Source: NORP233 sp050186825 (GTDB lineage Bacteria; Planctomycetota; J058). From it: a DNA stretch of 64,000 bases. Of this stretch, positions 27,082 through 36,104 are shown in pieces. The notes beneath the pieces were generated by a model, which saw only the letters and a list, made by a program, of their open reading frames with translations, ran no database searches and was not told the origin of the DNA. Numbering within the stretch: position 1 is the first letter of the stretch; every line of letters begins with the position of its first letter. Location: contig JBFWYD010000010.1 in NCBI GenBank assembly GCA_050186825.1, positions 124,001 to 188,000 on the forward strand, written 5' to 3'. The position numbers were made by a program, and so were the translations under genes.

Positions 27082-27151
27082 AGTCCCATCCAATCGAGCG
27101 ATCGGCGCTGCCAGGGGCAGGGGCAGGCATCACAGCGACCGGCCTCAGCCC

Positions 27152-28756
27152 TCAGCCGGGCGGCACCGGCCACACCCCCGAGTCCGCGAGGCTGCCGCCC
27201 ATGTCGTCGATCTCGGCCTGGCAGGCGCGGGTCAGGGCGCCCTCGGTGAAGCCCTCGGGCAGGGTCAGCTTGCCCTCGCCCGGGTCGCGCAGGGCGCGGA
27301 TCACGGCGCGCAGCTCGCGGCAGGCGCGGTCGGGCTGACGGCGGGCGCGGAAGGAGCTGGCGAGCACCCAGCGCGCGTCGAGGCGCTGGGGGTCGAGGTA
27401 GAGCGCCCGGCGCAGGCACACCTCGGCGCGCGCGTGGTCGCCGAGCGCGGCGCGCAGCTCGCCCAGGAGCACGTGGGCCTCGGTGTGGAGCGGCTCGGCG
27501 TCGCAGGCCGAGTCGGCCTCACGCGCGGCCTGGTCGAGCTCGCCCCGCTGGCGGAGGAGGCGCGCCAGCTCGACCCGCGGGCGGGCCCAGCGCGGGGCGC
27601 GGCTGATCGCGGCGCGCAGCGCGCGCGCCGAGCCCTCGAGGTCGTCCGCCACCCGCAGCGACTCGGCCTGGGCCAGGAGGTCGTAGGGGCGCGGGCCGCC
27701 CTCCTCGCGCCGGTAGGCGCGCGTGGGCGTGTCGCCCGCGCGCCAGCTCGCGCTGCTGTCCGAGAGGCGGCGCCGGCGCTGGGTGGTGGTGTTCGGGCTC
27801 GGGCGGCGGTAGCTGCGCGTGACCTCCTGGAGCCCCGCCCCCGAGCCGGGCGGCTCGGGCGGCGGCGCCAGGCGCGGCAGGGGCTTGGTCACGGGCGCGA
27901 CCGGGGCGCGGACCGGCGCCACGCGCGGGTCCTCGCGCCTGCGGTAGTAGTAGGTGTCTCCCCAGAACACGACGTCGAAGGCCTGCTCCAGCCCGGGGAA
28001 CACCTCGGCGTGGCCCAGGAACAGCACCCCGCCCGGTGAGAGCGCGGCGTGGAAGCGGCGCAGCACCGAGCGCGCCTGCTCCTCGCCGAAGTAGATGAAC
28101 ACGTTGCGGCAGAAGATCACGTCCCAGCCGCCCGCGCCGGCCCGCGGCGCAGCGTCGTGCACGAGGTTGTGCTCGACGAAGTCGACCCGGGTCCGGAGCT
28201 CCGCGGCCACCTCGACGTGGCCGCCGCCGCCGCGCAGGTGATGGCGGTACTCGGCCGGGATCCCGCTCACCGCCGCGGTCGGGTAGACCCCGCGCCGGGC
28301 CCGCTCCAGGGCCTCCTTCACGATGTCCGAGGCCAACACGTAGAAGCCGCGCCCCAGCCCGCCGAGCACGGTCTCGGCCACCATCGCGATCGAGTAGGGC
28401 TCCTCGCCCGTCGAGCAGCCCGCGCTCCACACGCTCAGCGTGCCCGCGCCGCGGGCGGCCAGCTTGGGCAGGACCTCCTGAGCCAGGGCGTCGAAGCTCG
28501 ACGGGTTGCGGAAGAAGCTCGTCTTGCGGACCGTGAGCAGGCTGAACAGCTCCTCGAGCTCGTTGCGGCCCACGGGGTCGTGGCGCAGGTAGTCGACGTA
28601 GCCGGCCACGCCGCTGAAGCCGCGCCCCTCGAGCCGGGCCAGGAAGCGGCCCTCCAGGAAGCCCCAGCGGTCCTCGGGGATCTGGAAGCCGGTGCTGGCC
28701 TCGAGGAAGCGCCGCAGCTCCGCGCCCTCGCCCGCGGGGTCCGTGGTCTGCGTCAT
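27152..28756 (-). CDS. cheR: CheR-type chemoreceptor methyltransferase with TPR tail
   Basis: The product has 534 residues. Residues 1-270 are the CheR methyltransferase: LTVRKTSFFRNPSSFDAL, VWSAGCSTGEEPYSIAM (SAM-binding loop), ASDIVKEALERARRGVY and VIFCRNVFIYF. A Pro/Arg-rich linker follows, then TPR-like repeats at about 380-490 (WARPRVELARLLRQRGELDQ). CheR-TPR fusions are typical of non-flagellar chemosensory systems. It methylates receptor glutamates using S-adenosylmethionine. Its ATG overlaps the CheB stop by four bases (ATGA), and it is the last gene of the operon. Confidence 0.95.
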   Translation of the reverse strand: MTQTTDPAGEGAELRRFLEASTGFQIPEDRWGFLEGRFLARLEGRGFSGVAGYVDYLRHDPVGRNELEELFSLLTVRKTSFFRNPSSFDALAQEVLPKLAARGAGTLSVWSAGCSTGEEPYSIAMVAETVLGGLGRGFYVLASDIVKEALERARRGVYPTAAVSGIPAEYRHHLRGGGGHVEVAAELRTRVDFVEHNLVHDAAPRAGAGGWDVIFCRNVFIYFGEEQARSVLRRFHAALSPGGVLFLGHAEVFPGLEQAFDVVFWGDTYYYRRREDPRVAPVRAPVAPVTKPLPRLAPPPEPPGSGAGLQEVTRSYRRPSPNTTTQRRRRLSDSSASWRAGDTPTRAYRREEGGPRPYDLLAQAESLRVADDLEGSARALRAAISRAPRWARPRVELARLLRQRGELDQAAREADSACDAEPLHTEAHVLLGELRAALGDHARAEVCLRRALYLDPQRLDARWVLASSFRARRQPDRACRELRAVIRALRDPGEGKLTLPEGFTEGALTRACQAEIDDMGGSLADSGVWPVPPG

Positions 28757-29811
28757 CGCAGCAGCTCCACGATCGTGCGGGCCATCTCCGGGAGCGGGAC
28801 GACGTGCGCCGCGGCGCCCAGCTCGCGGGCCACGCGCGGCATCCCGTAGACCACCGACGTGGCCTCGTCCTGCGCCACCGTCTGCCCGCCCGCGCGGTGG
28901 ATCTCGAGCAACCCGGTGGCGCCGTCGCTGCCGATCCCGGTCAGGACCACGCCCAGGGCCTTCGACCCGTAGGCGCGCGCCGCGCTGTGGAACAGGGCGT
29001 CGCCGCTCGGGCAGTGCGGCTCGCGCTCGCGCGCGCTGGGGGGGCGCAGGAGCAGGCGCCGGCGCGCGTCGACCTCCGCGACCATCCCCTGGGGCGCGAG
29101 CAGGGCGCGGCCCTCGACCAGCGGGTCCTCGTGCTTGCCGACCGCGACCGAGAGCGCGCAGCTCTCGTCGAGCCAGCGGGCCAGGCCCTCCTCGAAGGCG
29201 CCGTCTATGTGCTGCACGAGCACCAGGGCGGCGGGCAGATCGCCCGGCAGGCGCGAGAGGGTCGCGAGCAGCGCGCTGGGCCCGCCGGTCGACGAGCACA
29301 CCACCACCACCCGCGAGGCGCGCCGGTAGAGCCCGGTGGTCGGCCGGTCGCGCAGGGGCGGGGCGGGGTCGGGCGGGGCCGCGCGCCGCCCGCGGGGATG
29401 CGCGATCACCGGGACCTTGGCGAGCAGGCGGATCCGCCGGGCCAGGGCCTCATCCCCGCGGCGCAGGGTCTCGAGATCGGGCTTGGGGATCAGCTCCAGC
29501 GCCCCGCGCTCGAGCGCGCGCAGGCCGAGGTCGACCTCCAGGCTCATGTTCTCGGCCGCGGTCATGAGCAGGATCGGCGTGGCGCGCTCGGCCATGATCC
29601 GCGAGGTGGCCTCGAGCCCGTCCAGGGCGGGCATCCGCACGTCCATCAGGACCAGGTCGGGCCGGTGCTCGAGCGTGCGCTCCACGCCCTCGGCGCCGTC
29701 GCTGGCCTCGGCCACGAGCTCGATCCCCTCGGCGCGCTCGAGGTAGGCGGCCACCGCGGCGCGGTGCACGCGGCTGTCGTCGACCAGGAGCACGCGGACC
29801 GGCGCGCTCAC
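28753..29811 (-). CDS. cheB: CheB methylesterase/response regulator
   Basis: The product has 352 residues. The receiver domain spans 1-120 with the acidic pair DD at 11-12 and phosphoacceptor Asp57 (LVLMDVRMP). The methylesterase domain spans about 165-350 with the catalytic Ser-His-Asp set in VCSSTGGPSALL, VQHIDGAF and GIGSDGATGL. It removes methyl groups from receptor glutamates once phosphorylated by CheA. Its start overlaps the CheA stop by four bases. Confidence 0.96.
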   Translation of the reverse strand: MSAPVRVLLVDDSRVHRAAVAAYLERAEGIELVAEASDGAEGVERTLEHRPDLVLMDVRMPALDGLEATSRIMAERATPILLMTAAENMSLEVDLGLRALERGALELIPKPDLETLRRGDEALARRIRLLAKVPVIAHPRGRRAAPPDPAPPLRDRPTTGLYRRASRVVVVCSSTGGPSALLATLSRLPGDLPAALVLVQHIDGAFEEGLARWLDESCALSVAVGKHEDPLVEGRALLAPQGMVAEVDARRRLLLRPPSAREREPHCPSGDALFHSAARAYGSKALGVVLTGIGSDGATGLLEIHRAGGQTVAQDEATSVVYGMPRVARELGAAAHVVPLPEMARTIVELLR

Positions 29812-32210
29812 AGCAGGCGCTCGACGATCTGGCGCAGCGCGGTCAGGCTCAGCTCCGACTTGGGCAGGTAGGCGTCGGCGCCGGCCTCGAGCCCGGCCTG
29901 GCGGTCCTTGGGCGAGCCGCGGTTGCTGACCACGACCAGGGGCACCGCCGAGAGCTCGCGGTGGGCGCGGATCCGGCGGGCGAGCCCGAGGCCGTCCAGG
30001 CGCGGCATCTCGATGTCGGTCACGATCAGGAGCGGCCGCACGCGCTCGAGCAGGCCGAGGGCGTCCACCCCGTCCACCGCCACGAACACCTCGAAGCCGA
30101 GCGCCTCCATGGCGCGGCCCAGGCGCTGGCGCGAGACGATGCTGTCGTCTACCACGAGCACCGTGCGCCCGGCGGCGCGCTGCGGCTCGGCCGCGGCCGC
30201 GCGCCGGCGGCGGCGGTTGAACAGCTCGGGCACGTGGAGCTGGAGGGCGACCTCGCCGCTCGGGTCCTGGACGGCGCCCGAGACCCAGGGCAGCCGCTCC
30301 AGCGGCCAGCCCAGCGGCTTGACCACCACCGAGCGCTCCTCGTGCAGCTCCTCGACCGCGAGCGCCAGGCGCTCCTGGCCGTGGGCCACGATCAGGGCGC
30401 GCAGCCAGGAGGGGTCGGGGAGCGCGGCCTGGCCGAGGAAGGGGGCCAGGCGGACCAGGGGCAGCACCTGCTCGCGCCAGCGCACGGTGGGGCGGCCGTT
30501 GAACTCGACCACCTCGTGGGCCGGGAGGCGCACCGACTCCACGATCGCCTCGGTGGGCAGCGCGAAGCGCTGGCCGCCCGAGCGGAGCAGCATCACGCGC
30601 GAGATCAGGAGCGTGAGCGGGAGCATGATCGTGATCACCGAGCCGCGCCCGAGCAGGGAGTCGACGCGCAGCTCGCCCTTGAGGTCCTCGACCGTGCGCC
30701 GCACGGCGTCCATGCCCACGCCGCGCCCCGAGATCTCGGTCACGCCCTCCTTGGTGCTGAAGCCCGGGGCGAGCACGAGCTGGATCGCCTGCTCGTCGCT
30801 GAGCTCGGCGGCCTGGGCCGCGTCGAGGATCCCGCGCTCGACCGCGGCGGCGGCCACGCGGCGCGGGTCGATCCCGCGCCCGTCGTCGCGCACGCGGATC
30901 GCCACCCGGTTGCCCTCCTGCCCGGCGCTCAGCTCGAGCAGGCCCTCGGGGTCCTTGCCCGCGCCCTGGCGCTCGGCCGGGGTCTCGAGCCCGTGGTCGA
31001 GGGCGTTGCGGAGCAGGTGGTTGAGCGGGGACTTGAGCGCGTCCAGGATCACCCGGTCCATCTCGGTGTCCTCGCCGCTGACGCGCACCCGCACGCGCTT
31101 GCCCAGCTGGCGGGCCAGGTCGCGGACCAAGCGCGGCACGCGGTCGAAGAGGTGCGCCACGGGCCGCAGGCGCACGTCGACCGCCAGGTGCTGGAGGCTG
31201 CCCGTGGCGTTGCGCACGTGGAGCACGTCGCCGCGGAAGTCCCGCACCACGCCGCGCAGGGTGAGGCTCACGTCCTCCGGCCCGGCCGCGCCGTCGACCA
31301 CGGCGTTGAGCAGGGTGCGCAGGCGCGCCTCGTAGGTGTCGAGCCGCTGCCGGGCCAGGGTCAGGTCCGAGACGATCTCGTCCAGCTCGGCCAGGCGGCT
31401 GGCGCGGACGCGCAGCATCTCGTCCTCGGCCCGGCGCGGCTCGGCGGCGCGGCGCGGCGCGGCCCCGGTCTGGTCGGGGGCGCCGTCGGGGCGCGGGTCG
31501 TCCGGGCGCGGGCGGGCGACGGGCGGCGTGAGCGAGGTCCCGGCCGGGGTCGGCTCGTCCTGGAAGACCTCGCGCGCGATGCGCAGGGTCTCGAGCTCGT
31601 CGCCGGGCCCGAGCGCGGCGAGGGTGGTCTGGTCCCGCTCGCCGGCGCGGGACCAGGGCGTCTGCTCGTCGGGGTGGAGCGGCTCGGGCTCGGCGGAGAC
31701 GCGCGCCGTGCCGGTCGGGCCCGTGTCCTGATCGAGGGCGAGCCTCGCGGTGGGCTCCTCGTCGGGCGCCAGCGCCCCATGCTCGCGCGGCGCCGGCTCG
31801 CGCGCGCCGCCCGCGCCCGGCGCGCCGCCCGCGAGCAGGGCGCGGACCTCCGCCAGCAGGGCCTCGTCGCTCAGGTCGCTCCCCGTGGCCGAGGCCTCCT
31901 CGACCATGGCGGAGAGCCGGTCGTTGGCCCGGACCAGCAGGTCGTAGCCCAAGGCGGGGGCGCCGCGCACCGCGCGCGCCAGGCCCTCGAGCTCGTGCAC
32001 CAGCGTGGCCAGCTCGCTGAAGCCGAGCAGGCGGGCCGAGCCCTTGATCGTGTGCAGCTCGCGGTCGACCTCGTCGAGGTGCGGCGCGGGGTCCGCGCCC
32101 GGGGCGACCTGGATCGCCTCCAGCGCGCGGGCGACGTTGAGCAGCCGCTCCAGGGACTCCTCCTGGAAGATCTCGAGGAACTCCTGGAACTCCTCGTCCT
32201 CGACGCTCAC
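29808..32210 (-). CDS. cheA: CheA hybrid histidine kinase with C-terminal receiver
   Basis: The product has 800 residues from GTG 32210, which overlaps the preceding CheW stop (GTGA). Domain order: Hpt with phosphorylated His53 (ELHTIKGSARLLGF); a long acidic/Pro linker (about 120-285); dimerisation and HATPase (LRNALDHGLETPAERQ, RDDGRGIDP, GRGVGMDAVRRTV); CheW-like domain; and a C-terminal receiver at about 675-800 (VLVVDDSIVSRQRL, IVTDIEMPRLDG). The attached receiver is typical of Frz-like or alternative-function systems and may act as phosphate sink or output. No separate CheY is encoded in the operon. Confidence 0.95.
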   Translation of the reverse strand: MSVEDEEFQEFLEIFQEESLERLLNVARALEAIQVAPGADPAPHLDEVDRELHTIKGSARLLGFSELATLVHELEGLARAVRGAPALGYDLLVRANDRLSAMVEEASATGSDLSDEALLAEVRALLAGGAPGAGGAREPAPREHGALAPDEEPTARLALDQDTGPTGTARVSAEPEPLHPDEQTPWSRAGERDQTTLAALGPGDELETLRIAREVFQDEPTPAGTSLTPPVARPRPDDPRPDGAPDQTGAAPRRAAEPRRAEDEMLRVRASRLAELDEIVSDLTLARQRLDTYEARLRTLLNAVVDGAAGPEDVSLTLRGVVRDFRGDVLHVRNATGSLQHLAVDVRLRPVAHLFDRVPRLVRDLARQLGKRVRVRVSGEDTEMDRVILDALKSPLNHLLRNALDHGLETPAERQGAGKDPEGLLELSAGQEGNRVAIRVRDDGRGIDPRRVAAAAVERGILDAAQAAELSDEQAIQLVLAPGFSTKEGVTEISGRGVGMDAVRRTVEDLKGELRVDSLLGRGSVITIMLPLTLLISRVMLLRSGGQRFALPTEAIVESVRLPAHEVVEFNGRPTVRWREQVLPLVRLAPFLGQAALPDPSWLRALIVAHGQERLALAVEELHEERSVVVKPLGWPLERLPWVSGAVQDPSGEVALQLHVPELFNRRRRRAAAAEPQRAAGRTVLVVDDSIVSRQRLGRAMEALGFEVFVAVDGVDALGLLERVRPLLIVTDIEMPRLDGLGLARRIRAHRELSAVPLVVVSNRGSPKDRQAGLEAGADAYLPKSELSLTALRQIVERLL

Positions 32211-32632
32211 CGGAGGACCTTCAGGCGCGTGGTCCCGGCCAGGCGGCAGGGGTCGGCCAGGTAGGCCAGCCGCCCGTCGGCGAGCGTGACCAGGCCGCCC
32301 AGGCCGAGTCGGCGGGCCAGCGAGCCGAGCGGGGCCGGGATGCGGTGCAAGGCGCGCACGTCGGACTGCACGAGCTGGCGCACGGCGCACACCACCAGCC
32401 GGTAGATGCTCGCCTCGCCGGCGACGAGCAGGCAGTCGCCGCGGGGGCGGGTGGGCTTCGTGACCAGCCACTCGCGCAGGTCGATGCGCACGATCACGTC
32501 GTCTTCGATCTGGTCGCCCTCGGGCTCGACCGCGAGCACCTCCTGGGGGTCGAACAGGAGGGTGTGCGCGCCCACCCGCGCCTCGAGCAGGTGCACCTGG
32601 CGGACGAGCTGAGCGGCGTTCGCCTCAGCCAT
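32207..32632 (-). CDS. CheW-like coupling protein (short)
   Basis: The product has 141 residues. It matches the CheW fold in outline (LLFDPQEVLAVEP, IVRIDLREWL, VVCAVRQLVQSDVRALHRIP) but is more divergent than its neighbour. It lies between the other CheW and CheA with overlaps of eight and four bases, so all are translated together. It likely links the receptor to CheA, or a second input to CheA. Confidence 0.8.
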   Translation of the reverse strand: MAEANAAQLVRQVHLLEARVGAHTLLFDPQEVLAVEPEGDQIEDDVIVRIDLREWLVTKPTRPRGDCLLVAGEASIYRLVVCAVRQLVQSDVRALHRIPAPLGSLARRLGLGGLVTLADGRLAYLADPCRLAGTTRLKVLR

Positions 32633-33146
32633 TCAGGCGCGTCTCCACCAGGTCGAACAGCTTCTCGGGGTCGAGGATCCCCACCAGCTCCCCGCCCGCC
32701 TTGAGGGCGGCGCGGTAGATCTCGAGCCGACCGTGGGGCACGGGCAGGGTGTCGCCGCGGCCCACGCGCTGGAAGTCGGGGAGGTTGTCGGAGAGCAGGC
32801 CGACCCGGCGCAGCCCGGCCCGGATCACGAGCAGGCTCTTGGCCTCGCCGAGGTCGACGTCGTCGCCCTCCTCGGCGCTGAGCAGCGGCCGGAGGTCGAG
32901 CACGCACACCACCCCGCCGCGCAGGCTGGCGACGCCGCGCACGAAGGGGGGGCTGAGCGGGACCGCGGTCAGGAGCGGCACGCGCTCCGTGCGCTCGACC
33001 GCGTCGATGGCCACCGCCAGCTCGCGGCCGCCGCTGCGGAAGCGGATGACCTGGTACTCCTGCTCCGCCAGCTCCTGCCAGGCCGTCGAGCCCGCGGCGC
33101 GGGCGGCCTCGGCCTCGTCGAGCAGGTCGTCGAGGGGCTCCTTCAT
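32625..33146 (-). CDS. cheW: CheW coupling protein
   Basis: The product has 173 residues: a helical N-terminus (about 1-30) and a CheW domain with YQVIRFRSGGRELAVAIDAV, PPFVRGVASLRGGVVCVLDL and the final helix. The RGxxxLRGxxxxVLDL block is the hallmark of the family. It bridges chemoreceptor tips and CheA. ATG 33146 lies 31 bases after the receptor stop. Confidence 0.93.
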   Translation of the reverse strand: MKEPLDDLLDEAEAARAAGSTAWQELAEQEYQVIRFRSGGRELAVAIDAVERTERVPLLTAVPLSPPFVRGVASLRGGVVCVLDLRPLLSAEEGDDVDLGEAKSLLVIRAGLRRVGLLSDNLPDFQRVGRGDTLPVPHGRLEIYRAALKAGGELVGILDPEKLFDLVETRLNG

Positions 33147-33177
33147 GGCCGGGCCCCCTAGCGGCGGTCCGCGCCGC

Positions 33178-34680
33178 TCATGAGGCGGCCTCGATCATCG
33201 CCGTGCGGCGGTACATCCCGCTCGGCGAGGGCGTGGACTCGAAGGTGTGGATCTTCTCCTGGAGCTCCTGGGCCAGCGCGGCCAGCTCGTTGGAGTAGCC
33301 GGTGACGCGCTTGGCCCCGCTCGCCACCTCCTCGCTGGCGCCCGCCACCTCGCGCACGGCGGTGGCCACCTGGGTGCTGGCGCTGCGCTGCTGGTTGGTC
33401 GCGAGCTCGATCTGGCGCGCGGCGTCGGTCGAGCGCTTGGTGATGTCGGTGATCCGCTCCAGGCAGTCCTCGGCCCGCTTGGCCAGGTCGCGCCCGTGCT
33501 CGGCCCGGCTCACGCCCTCCTCCGAGGCCCGCACGGCGGCCTCGATCTCGGCCTGGATCTCGGCGATCAGGCCCTCGATCTCGCTGGTGGACTCGACCAC
33601 GTGGTTGGCGAGGTTGCGCACCTCCTCGGCGACCACCGCGAAGCCGCGCCCGGCCTCGCCGGCGCGCGCGGCCTCGATGGCCGCGTTCAGGGCGAGGAAC
33701 TTGGACTGCTCGGCGATCCCGGTGATCAGGTCGGCCACCTTGCCGATGGAGCGCGACTTCTCGCCCAGGTCGAGCAGCCGCTCGGCGCCCTGCTGGGTGG
33801 CGGCCACGATCTCGTTCATGCCCTTGCCCACGTCGCGCACGGCCTGGTTGCCGAGCTCGGCGCTCGAGAGCGACTCGTCGGCGAGGTTCACCACGTTCTT
33901 GGCGATGTCGGCGATGTGGCCGGAGCTCGCGGCGAGCTCCTCCATGGTGGCCATGGTCTCGGTGATGGCGGCGGCCTGCTGGGTGGCGGACGCCGCCTGG
34001 TCGCGGGAGGCGGCCTGGAGGCTGCGGGCCGAGGCGTCGATCCGGCTGCTGGCGTTGGACAGCCCCGTCACGAGCTCGGCCAGGCGGTTGGTCATGCCCA
34101 CGAAGGCGCCGCGCAGGCTGCCCACCGAGCCCTGGAGCAGCTCGGTCTGGCTCTCGAGGTTGCCCTCGGCCACGCGCTTCACGCCGCGGGCCAGGTCCGA
34201 GAGCATCGCGGCCAGCTGACGGAGGATCCGGGCCAGGTCGCCGCGCATCTCGCCCAGCATCGCCTCGTGGTGCAGCTCGTCCTTGGCCAGGACCTCGGCC
34301 TGGCGGGCGAGCTGCTCCTGGGCGCGCACCAGCTCGTCGAGGCTGGTGAACACCTGCCCCAGCTCCGCCGAGGCGCGCACGCCGCTGCGCTCGAGCTTCT
34401 CGAGCCCGCTGCGGGCCGCGCCCAGGTCGCCGTCCTGGGCCAGGCCACGGGTCAGGAGCGCTATGTCGCGCAGCGGCTCGGCGATGTTGAGGTGGACCGC
34501 CAGCACCACGAAGCCCACCGGGCAGGCCCCCGCGCAGAACGCGGAGAGCAGGACCAGGCCCCAGGGGGGCAGCCCGAGGTACTGGCAGAGCAGGGCGACG
34601 ACGGTGCCCGCGAAGAGCGCGGTCAGGCCGATCACGCTCACCTGCTGGAGGAGGGTCAGGCGCTTGAGTGGTTCGATCAC
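33178..34680 (-). CDS. Methyl-accepting chemoreceptor without periplasmic sensor
   Basis: The product has 500 residues. Two transmembrane helices lie at about 12-32 and 36-62, separated only by a short loop (LGLPPWG), so there is no room for a ligand-binding domain outside. HAMP-like helices follow. The signalling tip contains IAEQSKFLALNAAIEAARAG and GRGFAVVAEEVRNLANHVVE. Inputs must come from the membrane or cytoplasm. The start is GTG overlapping the FHA gene stop (GTGA), which points to FHA as a possible input partner. Confidence 0.95.
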   Translation of the reverse strand: MIEPLKRLTLLQQVSVIGLTALFAGTVVALLCQYLGLPPWGLVLLSAFCAGACPVGFVVLAVHLNIAEPLRDIALLTRGLAQDGDLGAARSGLEKLERSGVRASAELGQVFTSLDELVRAQEQLARQAEVLAKDELHHEAMLGEMRGDLARILRQLAAMLSDLARGVKRVAEGNLESQTELLQGSVGSLRGAFVGMTNRLAELVTGLSNASSRIDASARSLQAASRDQAASATQQAAAITETMATMEELAASSGHIADIAKNVVNLADESLSSAELGNQAVRDVGKGMNEIVAATQQGAERLLDLGEKSRSIGKVADLITGIAEQSKFLALNAAIEAARAGEAGRGFAVVAEEVRNLANHVVESTSEIEGLIAEIQAEIEAAVRASEEGVSRAEHGRDLAKRAEDCLERITDITKRSTDAARQIELATNQQRSASTQVATAVREVAGASEEVASGAKRVTGYSNELAALAQELQEKIHTFESTPSPSGMYRRTAMIEAAS

Positions 34681-35225
34681 GGCTTCTTGATCCGGCGGTA
34701 CATCGAGAGGAACTGGAAGAAGCCCGGCGCGGTGAAGAACTGGAGCTTCACCACGGGCCCGAGGCGGATGCTGTCCATGTCCTCGAGCTCTTCCTGCGCG
34801 CCGACGTCGAGGCGGTCGCCGTTGACGAAGGTGCCGTTGGCCGACTGGTTGTCGCGGACGAAGAAGCGCTTCTCATCCGCGCTGAAGTCGATGCTGAACT
34901 CGGCGTGCACGGCCGAGATGCTCCCGTCGCCTACGTGGAGGTCGCAGCCCTCGTCGCGGCCGATCTTGACGGTCTCCCCCTCGGGGTCGCGCGGGAAGAC
35001 GCGGTGGATCCACACCTCGCCCTCCATGAAGCCGTCGCCCACGGTCGGCAGGGCGGCCTGGCGCTCCAGGCGCTTGGTGCCGCGCCCCGGCTGCGGGAGC
35101 GGGACCCGCCCCTTGGTGGCCTCGCGCACGAGGAAGGGGTAGGGGTGCTCGGCGACGAAGGCCTCCTCGTCGGCGAGGTGCTGGGTCTGCGCGATGAAGT
35201 CGCTCAGCTTCTCGGCGGACGACAC
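34677..35225 (-). CDS. FHA-domain protein, first gene of the chemosensory operon
   Basis: The product has 182 residues from GTG 35225. Residues 1-60 are helical with FVAEHPYPFLVREATKGR, and an FHA domain follows (KIGRDEGCDLHVGDGSISAV, HAEF, RDNQSANGTFVNG). The family binds phosphothreonine peptides. It overlaps the receptor gene by four bases, so it is translated with it. A Ser/Thr kinase signal could reach the chemosensory array through this protein; that is inference. It starts 11 bases after the stop of the upstream membrane protein gene. Confidence 0.88.
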   Translation of the reverse strand: MSSAEKLSDFIAQTQHLADEEAFVAEHPYPFLVREATKGRVPLPQPGRGTKRLERQAALPTVGDGFMEGEVWIHRVFPRDPEGETVKIGRDEGCDLHVGDGSISAVHAEFSIDFSADEKRFFVRDNQSANGTFVNGDRLDVGAQEELEDMDSIRLGPVVKLQFFTAPGFFQFLSMYRRIKKP

Positions 35226-35235
35226 GCGCGCCCTC

Positions 35236-36018
35236 CTATTCCCGGTCGCCCAGGTCGACCTTGACCTGGAGCGACGAGAGCATGTGCTGGATCCGCGCCT
35301 CGATGCGGTTGACGCCGATCACGTTGTCGAGCACCACCGAGCGCTCCGAGCCCTGGGGGTGGATCACGATCCGCCCCGCCCCGCCGAAGGGCAGGAACAG
35401 GCAGTGCTCGAACAGGTCCGGAATCTCCTTCTGGAGCTGCAGGTTCGGCGCCGGGTAGCGCTTGAGGTCACCCATGAAGCCCTTGTGATGCAGGATCTCG
35501 TTGTGGCTGATCTCCCAGTAGTCGAACCAGCCTTGCACCCACACCCCCAGGAACACCAGCGTCAGCGCCAGGGCGATCAGGTAGTAGAGGTGGTGGTGCG
35601 CGCGGAGGTTGATCCAGCCCAGGGCCGCCTTGGCGTGGAGCACGATCCCCACGTCGAGGTTCTGGTCGAGGAGCAGGATCGAGAGGATCGTGACCCCGAA
35701 GAACAGGACCAGCGCCACGAACTCGCCGCGGGTGAAGTCGAAGCTGAGCGCGAGCATGTTGAACACGAACACCCAGAAGAAGATCCGCCCGGGCGCCAGG
35801 GAGATGGCGTCGAGGGCGACCCCGCTGGCGAGTGAGCCCTGGGTCCAGATCCCCGCCACCAGCGCGGCCAGGAGCAAGGGGTAGAGGAAGACGACCTTCG
35901 GGCGCGAGCGGATCACGACCGTGTGCCGGTGCGCATCCTTGTCCTTGTCCTTCTTCTTCGCGCCGTGCTCCTCCGCCTCCTTCGGGGCGGGGGGCGGGGC
36001 TGGCTGCTCGCTGCTCAT
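35236..36018 (-). CDS. Membrane protein with PH-like C-terminal domain
   Basis: The product has 260 residues. A charged Lys/Asp-rich N-terminus (KKKDKDKDAHRH) is followed by four transmembrane helices (about 40-60, 73-92, 94-112, 140-160). The C-terminal domain (about 165-260) contains HNEILHHKGF, FGGAGRIVIHPQGSE and VVLDNVIGVNRIEARIQHML, a pattern like bacterial PH domains (YdbT/bPH2). That match is tentative. AGGGAG lies upstream of the ATG. It is only 11 bases from the chemosensory FHA gene and may be the true first gene of that operon. Confidence 0.75.
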   Translation of the reverse strand: MSSEQPAPPPAPKEAEEHGAKKKDKDKDAHRHTVVIRSRPKVVFLYPLLLAALVAGIWTQGSLASGVALDAISLAPGRIFFWVFVFNMLALSFDFTRGEFVALVLFFGVTILSILLLDQNLDVGIVLHAKAALGWINLRAHHHLYYLIALALTLVFLGVWVQGWFDYWEISHNEILHHKGFMGDLKRYPAPNLQLQKEIPDLFEHCLFLPFGGAGRIVIHPQGSERSVVLDNVIGVNRIEARIQHMLSSLQVKVDLGDRE

Positions 36019-36104
36019 CTGCGCTCCCTGGGACGGCCGGGCTGACGGCCTGCCCCATTCTCTGGGGAGCGGCCGGCCGGCGCCAGGGGGGCCAAGGAGT
36101 TAGC

